Part shown: positions 45,761-54,219 of the stretch, in pieces
Numbering within the stretch: the first letter of the stretch is position 1
Layout of the letters: each line of letters opens with the position of its first letter
Assembly (NCBI RefSeq): GCF_001806325.1
Contig: NZ_CP017580.1
Coordinates: 2,294,001-2,358,000, forward strand
Reading direction: 5' to 3'
Length of the DNA stretch: 64,000 nt
Source: Curtobacterium sp. BH-2-1-1
Lineage (GTDB): Bacteria > Actinomycetota > Actinomycetes > Actinomycetales > Microbacteriaceae
Notes under the pieces: generated by a model
Databases searched by the model: none
Told to the model about the DNA's origin: nothing
Seen by the model: only the letters and a program-made list of their open reading frames with translations
Made by a program: the position numbers and the translations under genes

Positions 45761-46708
45761 ATGCGCGTGATCGGACTCGAACGTTTCGGTGGCCCGGAGG
45801 TACTCGAGTCCATCGAGCTCCCCGACCCCCGTCCGGCCTCCGGTGAGGTACGCGTCCGCGTGCGGGCAGCCGCCGTGAACCCCGTCGACACCATCATTCG
45901 TTCCGGCCACTTCGCAGGCAACGACGACCTCGACGCCGGTCCCGTCGTGCCCGGCACCGACATCGTCGGCACGATCGACGAGATCGGTCCGGATCAACCT
46001 GCCGGCACCGACTTCACCGTCGGTGACGACGTGATCGCGTTCGTCGCTCCGCACGGGGCCCACGGCGGGTACAGCGAACTCGTGACGGTTCCGGCGCTGT
46101 CCGCCGCCCGGAGGCCAGCGACCATGGCGGTCGAACACGCAGCGTCGTTCCTCTCGAACGCGCTGACCGCTGCCGTCGCCCTCGAGGCACTCGCGCTCCG
46201 ACCCGGCGACACGCTCGCCGTGACCGGCGCAACAGGAGCCGTGGGCGGGTACCTCGTGGAGCTCGCTGCCCGGCAACGGGTGACGGTCGTCGCGGCAGCA
46301 GCCGCGGACGAGGTCGACCTCGTCCGCGGCTTCGGCGCTGCACACGTCCTCCATCGGGACGGCGACTTCGTCGACGGGGTCCTGGCGTTCACGGACGGGC
46401 GCGGAGTCGACGCACTCGCAGACCCCGCGGTCCTCACCGATCGCGTGGTCGGGGCCGTCCGGGACGGCGGACAGATCGCCTTCTTCCTCCCGAACGACAG
46501 CCACCCCGGCCGGGGCATCACCGTCTTCCGGTCCTACGTGATGCACTCGACGGCTCGGCACGACCTCATCACCGAACTCGTCGAGCTCGCGGCGTCGGGA
46601 GCGATCACGACCCGGGTCGCAGGCGTCGTCCCGGCGGCAGAAGCTGCGTCGGCCCATGCTCGGCACGAACAAGGAGGCACTCGGGGGCGCTTCATCCTCG
46701 CGTTCTGA
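45761..46708 (+). CDS. NADPH:quinone reductase-like MDR oxidoreductase (zinc-free)
   Basis: 315 residues: GroES-like N-terminal domain without zinc-binding Cys/His, Rossmann fold LAVTGATGAVGGYLVELAARQ. Matches QorA/zeta-crystallin-type one- or two-electron reductases. SD AGGAGG before the ATG. Likely reduces quinones or enones. Confidence 0.88.
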   Translation: MRVIGLERFGGPEVLESIELPDPRPASGEVRVRVRAAAVNPVDTIIRSGHFAGNDDLDAGPVVPGTDIVGTIDEIGPDQPAGTDFTVGDDVIAFVAPHGAHGGYSELVTVPALSAARRPATMAVEHAASFLSNALTAAVALEALALRPGDTLAVTGATGAVGGYLVELAARQRVTVVAAAAADEVDLVRGFGAAHVLHRDGDFVDGVLAFTDGRGVDALADPAVLTDRVVGAVRDGGQIAFFLPNDSHPGRGITVFRSYVMHSTARHDLITELVELAASGAITTRVAGVVPAAEAASAHARHEQGGTRGRFILAF

Positions 46709-47143
46709 TCGTTCTCGATCCATAGGCCCGTTCCGCCCGATCATCGGGCGCGAACGCCCGGATGGCCTGTACCGCGGTCTCGTGGGAGCAAGGGCGGGAC
46801 AGGGTGAGCGTTTTTGTCGCCGACATCGGCGGCCACGAGAGATGCTCTCGCTCGGGCAGGCAGCCACGAACAACGCCGACGGCCTTCTCGACGAGATTGT
46901 GCCCGGCGACTAGCTACGCACTGTCCGTTAGACGATCCCCTTACGGAACGACTGGGATCACATCGGCGCACGCCCGATCGCTGGACGAGATGGGTACGAG
47001 ATCTCTCGAGTGGATGTCAGTTTTCGAGGTCAACAAGCATCTCGCTTGTTGCGCCGCCACCGCGTATCGAGATCATCGCGCGCGCACACTTCTGGGTCGG
47101 GTCGTGCCGTTAACTTCAGCAGCACTTGCGATGGGTTCGTTCT
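46709..47143. other. Non-coding region
   Basis: No gene seen in 435 bases. A copy of the dispersed element (ctgtccgttagacgatcccc at 46921-46940, followed by ttacggaacg) lies inside. The rest is of unknown role. Confidence 0.5.
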
Positions 47144-48001
47144 TCAGAGGTCACGCCGGGCGGTGAGTGGCTCGGAGCCGATGACCTCCAGCAAGGCGAG
47201 GTTCTCGGCGTCGCGTGAGCCTGCCGGCGCGGTGTAGAGCACGAGGTGCTGGTCGCGTTCGGTGATGGCGAGGGAGTCGCAGTTGACGGTGATCGCCCCC
47301 ACCGGTGTACGGCGAAACGTCTTCCGCAGGGGTGGCGGCGTCTGGACGTCGTGCCGTTTCCAGAGCCGTGCGAACTCGGCGCTGCCGGTCTGGAGGTCGT
47401 CGATGAGTTCCGCGACGATGGGGTCTGAGGGGTACATGGCGTGAGCGTTGCGGAGCTGCGTGACGACGCCCTCCTGGAATTCGATCTCGTCCGAGATTCC
47501 GTAGATCGTCTCCGGTGGTTGCTCTGCGGCGAGGAAGGTCTTCCTCGCGAGGTTGCGGTCGCGCGGCGGCAACAACGAGAAGTCCTCCATGAGGGCTGCT
47601 GCGAGATCGTTCCACGCGAGCACCTCGAAGGTGGCGGACAAGACGATGCCGGCGGTATGCGGGAGTCGTTCGAGGAGCGCGAGAACGCTCGGTCGAACGT
47701 CGCGACGGTGCAAGCCCGACGGGGTCGGAGCGGTGCCGGCGAGCCGGTGCAGGTGGTCGGACTCCTCGGACGTAAGACGGAGAGCACCTGCGATACCACC
47801 GAGGACGACGTCCGAGGGTCGAGGAGCGCGGCCCTGTTCGAGACGGGCGTAGTACTCGGTGGAGATGTGCGCGAGAACGGCGATCTCCTCCCGGCGCAGT
47901 CCCGGTGTTCTGCGGCGTGGTCCCGACGGTAATCCGACGTCCTCCGGCCGAAGACGCTCTCGGCGACTTCGGAGGAACGCTGCGAGCTCACCCTTGTCCA
48001 T
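47144..48001 (-). CDS. XRE-family regulator with MmyB-type ligand domain
   Basis: 285 residues: HTH (FLRSRRERLRPEDVG, RREEIAVLAHISTEYYARLEQG) and MmyB-type domain (LLERLPHTAGIVLSATFEVLAWND). Start ATG 48001 with upstream GGGAG. Divergent from two SDR genes (48088, 48890), the likely targets. Fourth member of this regulator family in the window. Confidence 0.9.
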   Translation of the reverse strand: MDKGELAAFLRSRRERLRPEDVGLPSGPRRRTPGLRREEIAVLAHISTEYYARLEQGRAPRPSDVVLGGIAGALRLTSEESDHLHRLAGTAPTPSGLHRRDVRPSVLALLERLPHTAGIVLSATFEVLAWNDLAAALMEDFSLLPPRDRNLARKTFLAAEQPPETIYGISDEIEFQEGVVTQLRNAHAMYPSDPIVAELIDDLQTGSAEFARLWKRHDVQTPPPLRKTFRRTPVGAITVNCDSLAITERDQHLVLYTAPAGSRDAENLALLEVIGSEPLTARRDL

Positions 48002-48087
48002 GCTCCCAAGTGTGCGCCTGAGCCGGCGATGGATCCTCGTACCGTTTGTGCCTGGATGCGGATTCTGCGGGCGGCGACGGTGTTCGT

Positions 48088-48873
48088 ATGACACACACCA
48101 ACGAATCCACACCGGTCGGCCTGCTGACCGGCAAAGTCATCTTCATCACCGGAGCCAGCCGTGGCATCGGCGCCACAGCGGCTCGCCTCTTCGCTGGCGA
48201 GGGTGCCGCTGTCGTGCTGGCGGCCCGCAACACGAAAGCGCTCGGCTCGATCGTCGACGAGATCCGCGGTCAGGGCGGCACGGCTGATGCCGTTGCCATG
48301 GACCTCGCTGACCGGGCGAGTATCCGCGCCGCCGTGGACTACGTCGAGGAGCTCCACGGACGCCTCGACGGCGCCTTCAACAACGGCGGCGTGAACCAGC
48401 AGAACGTCGGTCCCCTCGACACCACTTCCGACGACGACATCGACGAGCAGTTCGCGGTGAACTTCCGTGCTCACTGGGTCGCGATGGTCGCCGAAGCAGC
48501 CCTCATGCGGAAGTCCGGAGGAGGTGCGATCGTCAACACCTCCAGCATCGGCAGCCGCCGCGCGGTTCCGCCCCTGCCCGCCTACGGGGCGATGAAGCGA
48601 GCACTGAACAGCATCACCGAGACCGCGGCGGTGACCTGGGCCGGGGAAGGCATCCGCGTCAACGGGATCACGCCAGGTGGAACCGCAACGGAGATGATGG
48701 ACGAGTGGGAGACGAAGACGCCGGGCATCATCGACGCGAATAACGCAGCTAGCCCCATCGGCCGCATGGCGACCGCCCTCGAAGTCGCCGAAGTCGCCGG
48801 TTTCCTCCTGAGCGACCGCGCCTCGGCCGTGACGGGCGCCATCGTGCCCGTCGACGGCGGCGCCGGCGCCTGA
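48088..48873 (+). CDS. Short-chain dehydrogenase/reductase
   Basis: 261 residues: VIFITGASRGIGATAARLF, NNGGV, TSSIGSRRAVPPLPAYGAMKRAL (Ser, Tyr-x3-Lys) and INGITPGGTATEM. Classical SDR of the 3-oxoacyl-ACP reductase type. The promoter may be read divergently from the XRE gene; start 48088 chosen as the ATG that opens MTHTNES. Confidence 0.88.
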   Translation: MTHTNESTPVGLLTGKVIFITGASRGIGATAARLFAGEGAAVVLAARNTKALGSIVDEIRGQGGTADAVAMDLADRASIRAAVDYVEELHGRLDGAFNNGGVNQQNVGPLDTTSDDDIDEQFAVNFRAHWVAMVAEAALMRKSGGGAIVNTSSIGSRRAVPPLPAYGAMKRALNSITETAAVTWAGEGIRVNGITPGGTATEMMDEWETKTPGIIDANNAASPIGRMATALEVAEVAGFLLSDRASAVTGAIVPVDGGAGA

Positions 48874-48889
48874 GGCAGGGGGAACGCAC

Positions 48890-49693
48890 ATGACCGACAC
48901 AACCACCGACAACGGCTCGACCCGCGGTAGCGGACCCTCTTGGACGGACCTCAGCAGCCAGGTCGCGGTCGTCACCGGGGCCAGCCGAGGGATCGGGCAA
49001 GCGATTGCCATCCGACTCGGCCTCCTCGGCGCCAGCGTCGTCGTGAACTACTCACGCGACGCAGCAGGAGCAGCAGACACCGTCGCCGCCATCACGGCAG
49101 CCGGCTCCAACGCCGTGGCCGTCCAGGCCGACGTGTCAGATCCGACGCAGGTCGAATCGCTGTTCAACTCAGCGCGAGCGCAGTTCGGAGGTGTCGACGT
49201 CGTCGTGGCGAACGCCGGTATCGATGAAACCGGCGGACCGATCGTCGACGTCACCGAAGCGGACTACGACCTGATGTTCGGCGTCAACGCCAAGGGTGCG
49301 TTCTTCACGCTCCAGCAGGCAGCACGCACCGTGAACCGGGGCGGAACGATCCTCTACATCGGATCGAGTTCCGCACTGCGACCCATCGCAGGGTTCGGGC
49401 TCTACGCGTCCAGCAAGCTGGTCGGCGGGTACCTCACCGGGGTGCTTGCTCAGGAGGTCGGGGGGCGTGGCGTGACCGTCAACACCATCATCGCCAGCGC
49501 GACGGACGGCGCCGGGTACTTCGCCGCCGCGTCCGATGATGACCCGCTCCGCACGCAGGTGCAGACCGCCAGCCCCCTCGGATCAAGGATGGGCTCGGTC
49601 GATGACGTAGCCGACGCGGTCGAGTTCTTCGTCGGCCCGCTCGCACGCTGGGTCAGCGGCGGTGAACTCCTCGTCAGCGGCGGACAGAACTAA
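48890..49693 (+). CDS. Short-chain dehydrogenase/reductase
   Basis: 267 residues: VAVVTGASRGIGQAIAIRLG, NAGID, YIGSSSALRPIAGFGLYASSK (Ser, Tyr-x3-Lys). 16 bases after the previous SDR, so the two form one transcript. Classical SDR; substrate unknown. Confidence 0.9.
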   Translation: MTDTTTDNGSTRGSGPSWTDLSSQVAVVTGASRGIGQAIAIRLGLLGASVVVNYSRDAAGAADTVAAITAAGSNAVAVQADVSDPTQVESLFNSARAQFGGVDVVVANAGIDETGGPIVDVTEADYDLMFGVNAKGAFFTLQQAARTVNRGGTILYIGSSSALRPIAGFGLYASSKLVGGYLTGVLAQEVGGRGVTVNTIIASATDGAGYFAAASDDDPLRTQVQTASPLGSRMGSVDDVADAVEFFVGPLARWVSGGELLVSGGQN

Positions 49694-49712
49694 AGGCGGC
49701 ACAGCTGATCAC

Positions 49713-49745
49713 GACCCCGCTCGAGCGTCATGCCCGAGCGGGGTC
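49713..49745 (+). terminator. Hairpin after the SDR pair
   Basis: gaccccgctcg (49713-49723) and cgagcggggtc (49735-49745): a perfect 11-bp stem followed by tccaac, no T-tract. Confidence 0.65.
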
Positions 49746-49968
49746 TCCAACACTCGATTCCTGATCGTCCTCAGCCGTCGCTCGAGAGGCCCCCGAGTGC
49801 CATCCCTATGCCTGTTGTGCAGATGACCTCGAGCATCTGAATCCTCACGGTCGTCTGCACAGGTGCCTCGACGTCGCGATCAGTTGTGCAGGCGATCATG
49901 AGACACGACAGGCTTGTGAGCAGCTTCGTTCGGTGTCGTCGTTTTCGCACCGATCCGTGTCGTGATCA

Positions 49969-49997
49969 CGTCCGATAGCCGATCGGCTACCGAGACA
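49969..49997. repeat. Dispersed palindrome, GATCGGCTAT family
   Basis: cgtccgatagcc then gatcggctac then cgagac. Core AGCCGATCGGCT is a perfect palindrome. The best full-length copy in the window. Confidence 0.6.
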
Positions 49998-50066
49998 ATC
50001 GCTCTATGGCTGCGAATTGCCAAGGAAGGCACACCGCCGCGTGTGCGACGGAAGTAGCGTCAGCGC

Positions 50067-50273
50067 ATGGCTGACCGGTGGAATGAGATCTATGTGGGCG
50101 GCGTGCTCCTGGACGACGTGGTGTCGGGAGACGTCAGCGCCCTCGAGCAACAGTTGCGGGAGGCGATCGAAAACGGTGACGAGTGGGTGAGCGTCACTAC
50201 AGGCCCCACAACCCACTACAACCTCCATGTCAGTCCCGCTACTGACATCGTGGTCCGATACCGACAGGGCTAG
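50067..50273 (+). CDS. Hypothetical protein
   Basis: 68 residues, acidic. Begins 6 bases after TAGCGT (leaderless). No family known. The next gene starts 3 bases after its stop, so probably one transcript. Codon use is less GC-rich than in most of the window. Confidence 0.6.
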   Translation: MADRWNEIYVGGVLLDDVVSGDVSALEQQLREAIENGDEWVSVTTGPTTHYNLHVSPATDIVVRYRQG

Positions 50274-50275
50274 AC

Positions 50276-50713
50276 ATGAGCGCAGATACCGACGTGATCG
50301 TCTTCTACCCAAGCCTCGGGCACGCGGGCGACGGCGACTTGAACCTCCGGTTCCCCATCGAATACGGCGATGAAATCCGAGCACTTCTGGACGAGCAGGG
50401 GATCGACCACGGCGGAATCCTCGAACACTCCGCGGGTCATGAGCTCGCGATCGAGGCCGTGCACGTCCTCACGAACGCGGGATCCCTAGCCAGCCTGGCG
50501 CTGGTCTTCAAGGCGTTCTTCCACCGGCACGATGGGAAGAAGGTGGTCACAAAAGACGGAGAGGAGATCTCCGGGTACTCGCGGAAGCAAGTCGAGGAGA
50601 TGCTGGAGACGTTGCGCAAGGATCAGGAGTTGAGGGATGCCGAGACCCGGCGCGTGCTTGGCCGTCCACCTGTCGACGACGTCGCCGAAGATCGGACCAG
50701 TTCAGGGAGCTAA
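50276..50713 (+). CDS. EACC1-like protein (tentative)
   Basis: 145 residues. A central hydrophobic stretch (LTNAGSLASLALVFKAFFHRHDGKKVVTKDGEEI) and a helical, Glu/Lys-rich C-terminus (SRKQVEEMLETL) resemble the layout of effector-associated constant component (EACC1) proteins of bacterial conflict systems. Resemblance is by eye and modest, so treat as hypothetical. Paired with the gene just upstream. Confidence 0.5.
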   Translation: MSADTDVIVFYPSLGHAGDGDLNLRFPIEYGDEIRALLDEQGIDHGGILEHSAGHELAIEAVHVLTNAGSLASLALVFKAFFHRHDGKKVVTKDGEEISGYSRKQVEEMLETLRKDQELRDAETRRVLGRPPVDDVAEDRTSSGS

Positions 50714-50751
50714 GAGACTGCAGGAATGATTGTCTCCAACCCTAACCGGCA

Positions 50752-50772
50752 ACGGATCGGCTATCGCGACAG
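50752..50772. repeat. Dispersed palindrome, GATCGGCTAT family
   Basis: cggatcggctatcgcgac, 25 bases before the start of the next gene. Confidence 0.45.
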
Positions 50773-50796
50773 CATGCGCGGCCGTAGACTGCCCGC

Positions 50797-51048
50797 ATGG
50801 ATGACATTCTCTCGCTTATCAACAAGCTCCCAGGCGTCGAAGAGGCGTGGGAGGAGCGGCGCTTCACGGTCTACCGGAAACGCCGTGCTTTGTCGGTCAC
50901 CGTTTCTGATCAGGGTCCTGTCGGTGGCTCGCATCGGTACTCCGCCACTGCAGAGGCGAACGACGACCCGACGGCGGTCAGCCACGGTAACGCTGAGGCG
51001 ACCATCGAGGACGCCCTCGACGCCGTGCACTGGTGGGAATTCGACTGA
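50797..51048 (+). CDS. Hypothetical protein
   Basis: 83 residues, mixed charge, no signal or TM. Leaderless: ATG 6 bases after TAGACT (50785-50790). Overlaps the start region of the next ORF by a few bases if the distal start of that gene is used. Function unknown. Confidence 0.6.
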   Translation: MDDILSLINKLPGVEEAWEERRFTVYRKRRALSVTVSDQGPVGGSHRYSATAEANDDPTAVSHGNAEATIEDALDAVHWWEFD

Positions 51049-51098
51049 ACGCAGCACACTTCCTCTCGTTGCTGGGTGAGTTGTGGTGCCGAGGGGAC

Positions 51099-51578
51099 AT
51101 GCTGAAGGACATGAAGGAACGCAGGCTCCGAAAGGAACTCAACAGGAATCGCCTCCTGGTTGAGGCCCTTGCCCGCGAGGTCGACCTGCGCCGAACATTC
51201 GTGGCGGAGCGGCACACAGCCATGACCACTAAAGCATCCATCTTGGTTGCGTCAGCGAGCCTGATGACCGCCCTGCAGTCCGCTGGACTACATGGCGACC
51301 TGATCGGGTGGGCGATCGGCTTGTCTGCGGCAGCTGCGGTCTTCGGCGTAGGAGTTCTTGTCCCGCGGATCGGTCGAGAGCCCGGTTTGGTCTCCATGGA
51401 GGAAAACTTCTGGGAAGACGGCGAAGTGGCCGCCATCCGCAACATGACAGCGGACAAAAACCGGGTATTAGAGCAAGACGAGCGGGCGCTGTTCTGGCGA
51501 GCAGGAGTCGTGATGCTAGGTTTCGCTTCGCTGGCTGCATCGCTTGTGATCGCCGCAATAGCGTTCGCTTCTCAGTGA
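51099..51578 (+). CDS. Membrane protein with two long hydrophobic segments
   Basis: About 159 residues if started at ATG 51099 (SD-like GAGGGGAC), or 181 from GTG 51033. A helical basic N-terminus (KERRLRKELNRNRLL) leads to TKASILVASASLM and further hydrophobic segments (IGWAIGLSAAAAVFGVGVLV; FWRAGVVMLGFASLAASLVI). The layout resembles 2TM/SLATT-like effector proteins of nucleotide-signalling defence systems; no enzyme for such a system is seen here. Confidence 0.55.
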   Translation: MLKDMKERRLRKELNRNRLLVEALAREVDLRRTFVAERHTAMTTKASILVASASLMTALQSAGLHGDLIGWAIGLSAAAAVFGVGVLVPRIGREPGLVSMEENFWEDGEVAAIRNMTADKNRVLEQDERALFWRAGVVMLGFASLAASLVIAAIAFASQ

Positions 51579-51599
51579 ACCACCACGATTGGATTTGTT

Positions 51600-51737
51600 T
51601 TGGCAGACAAGAGTCCCAAGAAGCCACCGCCCGTTAAGCCGCCGAGTCAGACGCAGAGGGTCATCAAAAACAACCCCTCGACGTTCGGCAACAACCCTCC
51701 GCCGCAGCGTCCTGCGCCGAAGCAGGACAAGAGCTGA
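51600..51737 (+). CDS. Small proline/lysine-rich peptide
   Basis: 45 residues: starts KSPKKPPPVKPP after a TTG codon and ends NNPPPQRPAPKQDKS. Proline about one quarter, strongly basic, likely disordered. No SD visible. The amino acid composition is far from the window average, and it was found by reading the frame directly. Could be chance. Confidence 0.35.
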   Translation: MADKSPKKPPPVKPPSQTQRVIKNNPSTFGNNPPPQRPAPKQDKS

Positions 51738-51741
51738 TCGA

Positions 51742-51999
51742 TCAGGGTTCGAGCGTTGCTTGCGCTGCGCTGCAGTTCGGGCACCAGTCGACGTCGTCTA
51801 CTGAGCAGTCCCACCCGTACGATCTCGCATGCCCTCGAGTGCCGTCGTAGCTGACAGCGTTGGGGCCGATCAGGGCGAGTTTTCGCTGCACTGCCCGACT
51901 CGGTGTCTGGCCGTTTTGGGCGCAGGGGAAGCAATCTGAGGCGTAGCAGATCGCCCACCCAACGGGGCACGGTGCTTCCGAGATGCTTTGCAGCTTGGT
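51742..51999 (-). pseudogene. Cys-rich, zinc-ribbon-like protein without a clear start
   Basis: The minus-strand frame reads CPVGWAICYASDCFPCAQNG... and ...YGWDCSVDDVDWCPNCSAAQ, with several CxxC-type pairs as in zinc ribbons. The frame is open from a stop at about 52002 down to the stop at 51742, but has no ATG/GTG/TTG before the first Cys. Either a 5'-truncated gene or one starting at a rare codon. Confidence 0.4.
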
Positions 52000-52051
52000 T
52001 CATGCAGTGCGCAACACCCGACGAGGGTCAGCCCCTCGTACGCTCAGTCTC

Positions 52052-52465
52052 ATGGCTTCGACTCAGACTCCCACGCAGCAGCGCAACAGCTTCTCCGAAG
52101 GTTTCGCGTTCGGTTTGATCCTCAACGGACGTTGGTCGTTGGTCTACGACAAAAGCGTCATCGACCTCGCTGTCGCCGGCGCCTTCCGTGACTGGCCCTA
52201 CGCAGCCACCTTTCCGCAGGTCCGGACAGACTTGCGCGGCCTTGATGGCGTGCATGCGATGACGCGAGTGGATGAGAGCAAGCGGACTTTTGCCTTCTAC
52301 TGGGACAGGTCCGGTCCCGAGATGCAGATTGTCAGCCGCGATCCTGACTGGTCAGAGGAAGTTCCTGACGACGTGTCCTACGCCGTGGGGGTCATCAATG
52401 ACTTCGTGCCACGTGCGGGGTGGCAGGACCTGGCCGCTTCATTCCTCACCCGCGTCGAGCGGTAG
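52052..52465 (+). CDS. Hypothetical protein
   Basis: 137 residues. Leaderless: ATG 7 bases after TACGCT (52039-52044). The sequence has mixed charge and several Trp (YWDRSGPEM, FVPRAGWQDL); no family recognised. Same frame as the recombinase scar that follows its stop. Confidence 0.6.
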   Translation: MASTQTPTQQRNSFSEGFAFGLILNGRWSLVYDKSVIDLAVAGAFRDWPYAATFPQVRTDLRGLDGVHAMTRVDESKRTFAFYWDRSGPEMQIVSRDPDWSEEVPDDVSYAVGVINDFVPRAGWQDLAASFLTRVER

Positions 52466-52630
52466 TACAGCGCAGCTGCAGCAGTCCCGACCGGTGGGCG
52501 GCCGCCTCGGTTGTCCGCGGATCAGGTCCGAACTGCCCGACGGCTGTATGAGCAGCAGGACATGACCGTCGCGCAGATCGGCGACGTTCTTGGGGTCAGC
52601 CGCACCACGGTGTGCCGAGCCCTCCGATGA
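52466..52630 (+). pseudogene. Remnant of a serine recombinase (C-terminal HTH only)
   Basis: The frame after the stop of the previous gene reads GGRPPRLSADQVRTARRLYE and then MTVAQIGDVLGVSRTTVCRALR, the Hin/resolvase-type helix-turn-helix. The catalytic domain is absent. A scar of a lost mobile element; not identical to the HTH of the recombinase at 26673. Confidence 0.75.
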
Positions 52631-52786
52631 GAGAGCGAACCGGTGGCCGGTCGACGAGGCAAGACGTCCGGATGACGATGGTCTGTTGAGGCGCCGGCCG
52701 ACGCTCGACTCAAGACTTCCTAGGGCACAGCGGCGGGACTCGCCGAGGAGTGCTGCGAGAAAGCGAATGTCCGCGCTGTGGCACCA

Positions 52787-53278
52787 TCACGCCGGCGGCG
52801 TCGTGCCTGCACCCTCGGTGTCATCCGCGCCGGCAGGCCCTGTCCCGGCCTGATCGAGGTTCTCGTTCGGGTCGCCCATGTCTCCGGTTGCCGCGCCGGC
52901 TGCGGACAACCCGAAGTGCTTGCGGACTGCGTTCGCCTCGGCGAGGGACAGGGTGTGTTCGGGGCCGAGGGAGGGTGCGGCCTGGATCGCATTCTTGGTG
53001 TACCCGACGTGCAGATCCGTGCCGTCGAGGGTGGCGTCTTCGACCGGGACGAGCGTTTGGTGCCTCCCGAGCAGCCCCGTCGCGACGCTGACGTAGGCAG
53101 CACTGCCGTCCTCGTCGGAGGGGAACACCTGCGTCACCTTGCCGACCGTCGCACCGTCGCGATCACGAACGGTCGCGCTTTCCACCTGATGGATGAGGCC
53201 CTTTGAGATCATGGGCGTAGTCAACGCCGTCCGCCTGGCGCTTCGCGGCGACGCGGTCAGGCGTGTGCCACGCTGCAT
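52787..53278 (-). CDS. PRC-barrel domain protein
   Basis: 163 residues from 53278 (or 141 from ATG 53212). PRC-barrel core VRDRDGATVGKVTQVFPSDED, then GLLGRHQTLVPVEDATLDGTDLHV; C-terminal KHFGLSAAGAA and an acidic low-complexity tail. Such proteins are stress-related or RNA/photosystem-linked in other taxa; here probably a general-stress-type protein. Start uncertain. Confidence 0.75.
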   Translation of the reverse strand: MQRGTRLTASPRSARRTALTTPMISKGLIHQVESATVRDRDGATVGKVTQVFPSDEDGSAAYVSVATGLLGRHQTLVPVEDATLDGTDLHVGYTKNAIQAAPSLGPEHTLSLAEANAVRKHFGLSAAGAATGDMGDPNENLDQAGTGPAGADDTEGAGTTPPA

Positions 53279-53332
53279 TTGGTACGCATCAAGATCACCT
53301 CTGTCGCCAACGAGCACGTGGAGTAGCCCGCC

Positions 53333-53719
53333 TTGGTCCTCACGAGGACGAACGGGGCCGTCATCACCGTTCTGAACGACACGTTCCGCCCGATCGATGA
53401 CCAGACCTGGCGTGCAGGCCCGCAGGAAGTCATCGATGAGTACAGCGACTCCTACCTGCAAGCCGGCGACACGGCCGAGAAGATGAGCGTCGAGTTCCGT
53501 CGTCTCGAAGACGACGGTGAGTACCGCTTCTTCGTCGTGGGCCGAGATCACGATCTCACCGAGCCAGTCACCGAGACCATCGACGTACAGGCTGCACACG
53601 AGCCGCGGCATCCGGCAGAGCTCTTCACAGCCGACCATGCAGCACCGGTGTTCGTGCACTACGTCGAGCACCAGACCGTCCCCGAGGGCTACACGCTCCG
53701 CGTCAGCGCCGACATGTGA
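53333..53719 (+). CDS. Hypothetical protein
   Basis: 128 residues from TTG 53333, soluble and acidic. The start is weak and could be shifted. No family recognised. Divergent from the PRC-barrel gene. Confidence 0.45.
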   Translation: MVLTRTNGAVITVLNDTFRPIDDQTWRAGPQEVIDEYSDSYLQAGDTAEKMSVEFRRLEDDGEYRFFVVGRDHDLTEPVTETIDVQAAHEPRHPAELFTADHAAPVFVHYVEHQTVPEGYTLRVSADM

Positions 53720-53781
53720 GGCCAGGAGCCGCCGTCGCGTCAGCGCATGTCGCCCGCGTTCCTCGGCGAACGAGGTCGTGA

Positions 53782-54135
53782 TCAGCGATGGGGGAAGAAT
53801 CTTCGGACGGCACGGTGCGCCACCGGGATCGACAGGAGTGCGCCGCCGACGAGTACTCCTGCGGCCACGAGGACGGAGACCGGACTGCGGAGCGGGGCGA
53901 GACCCATGCTGATCAGGCACCAGGTCACGGTGATCGTCCCGCTGATGATGGTGGGACGCAGCGCTGCACGATGAGCGATGCGCCATGCATCGTCGCTGGA
54001 CATCGTGATCCGCGTGCGGACGCCGGCGAGATCGTTCCGAGCCAGCGATCCGCTCGCGGCTCTCCAGGTCAGCCAGGTGACGAGAACCGCAGCACCGACC
54101 TCGAGAGACAGCGCGAAGACCATTGCTCCATCCAT
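53782..54135 (-). CDS. SdpI-family membrane protein (candidate immunity protein)
   Basis: 117 residues with three hydrophobic segments. The signature NDLAGVRTRITMSSDDAWRIAH matches the SdpI-family pattern RN..(G)IRT..T..sd..W...H. In Bacillus SdpI gives immunity to SDP toxin and senses it. Here it lies about 1.3 kb from the CPBP end of an Sdp-like operon, on the same strand, so an immunity role is plausible. Start ATG 54135; ATG 54123 is an alternative. Confidence 0.8.
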   Translation of the reverse strand: MDGAMVFALSLEVGAAVLVTWLTWRAASGSLARNDLAGVRTRITMSSDDAWRIAHRAALRPTIISGTITVTWCLISMGLAPLRSPVSVLVAAGVLVGGALLSIPVAHRAVRRFFPHR

Positions 54136-54189
54136 AGCTGTGAAGCTAGTGTCTTGACATGTCAACGGCAACGTTTCATTTGTCGATGA
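54136..54189. promoter_or_regulatory. Shared promoter region with TTGACATGTCAA palindrome
   Basis: TTGACATGTCAA at 54153-54164 is a perfect palindrome that gives a TTGACA on both strands. It lies between the SdpI-like gene and the PLDc_N gene; likely bidirectional promoters. Confidence 0.45.
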
Positions 54190-54219
54190 GTGTTGTCAGC
54201 GGGATGGGGAGTCTGCGAG

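Larger units (their letters stand above)
49694..50066. other. Non-coding region with hairpin and palindrome
   Basis: No gene seen. Holds the terminator-like hairpin at 49713-49745 and a copy of the GATCGGCTAT palindrome at 49969-49997. The leaderless -10 of the next gene lies at 50055-50060. Confidence 0.6.

Noticed and set aside
53700..53730. Another CCTCACA-like site on the minus strand
   Set aside because: The second element is absent at the fixed spacing.
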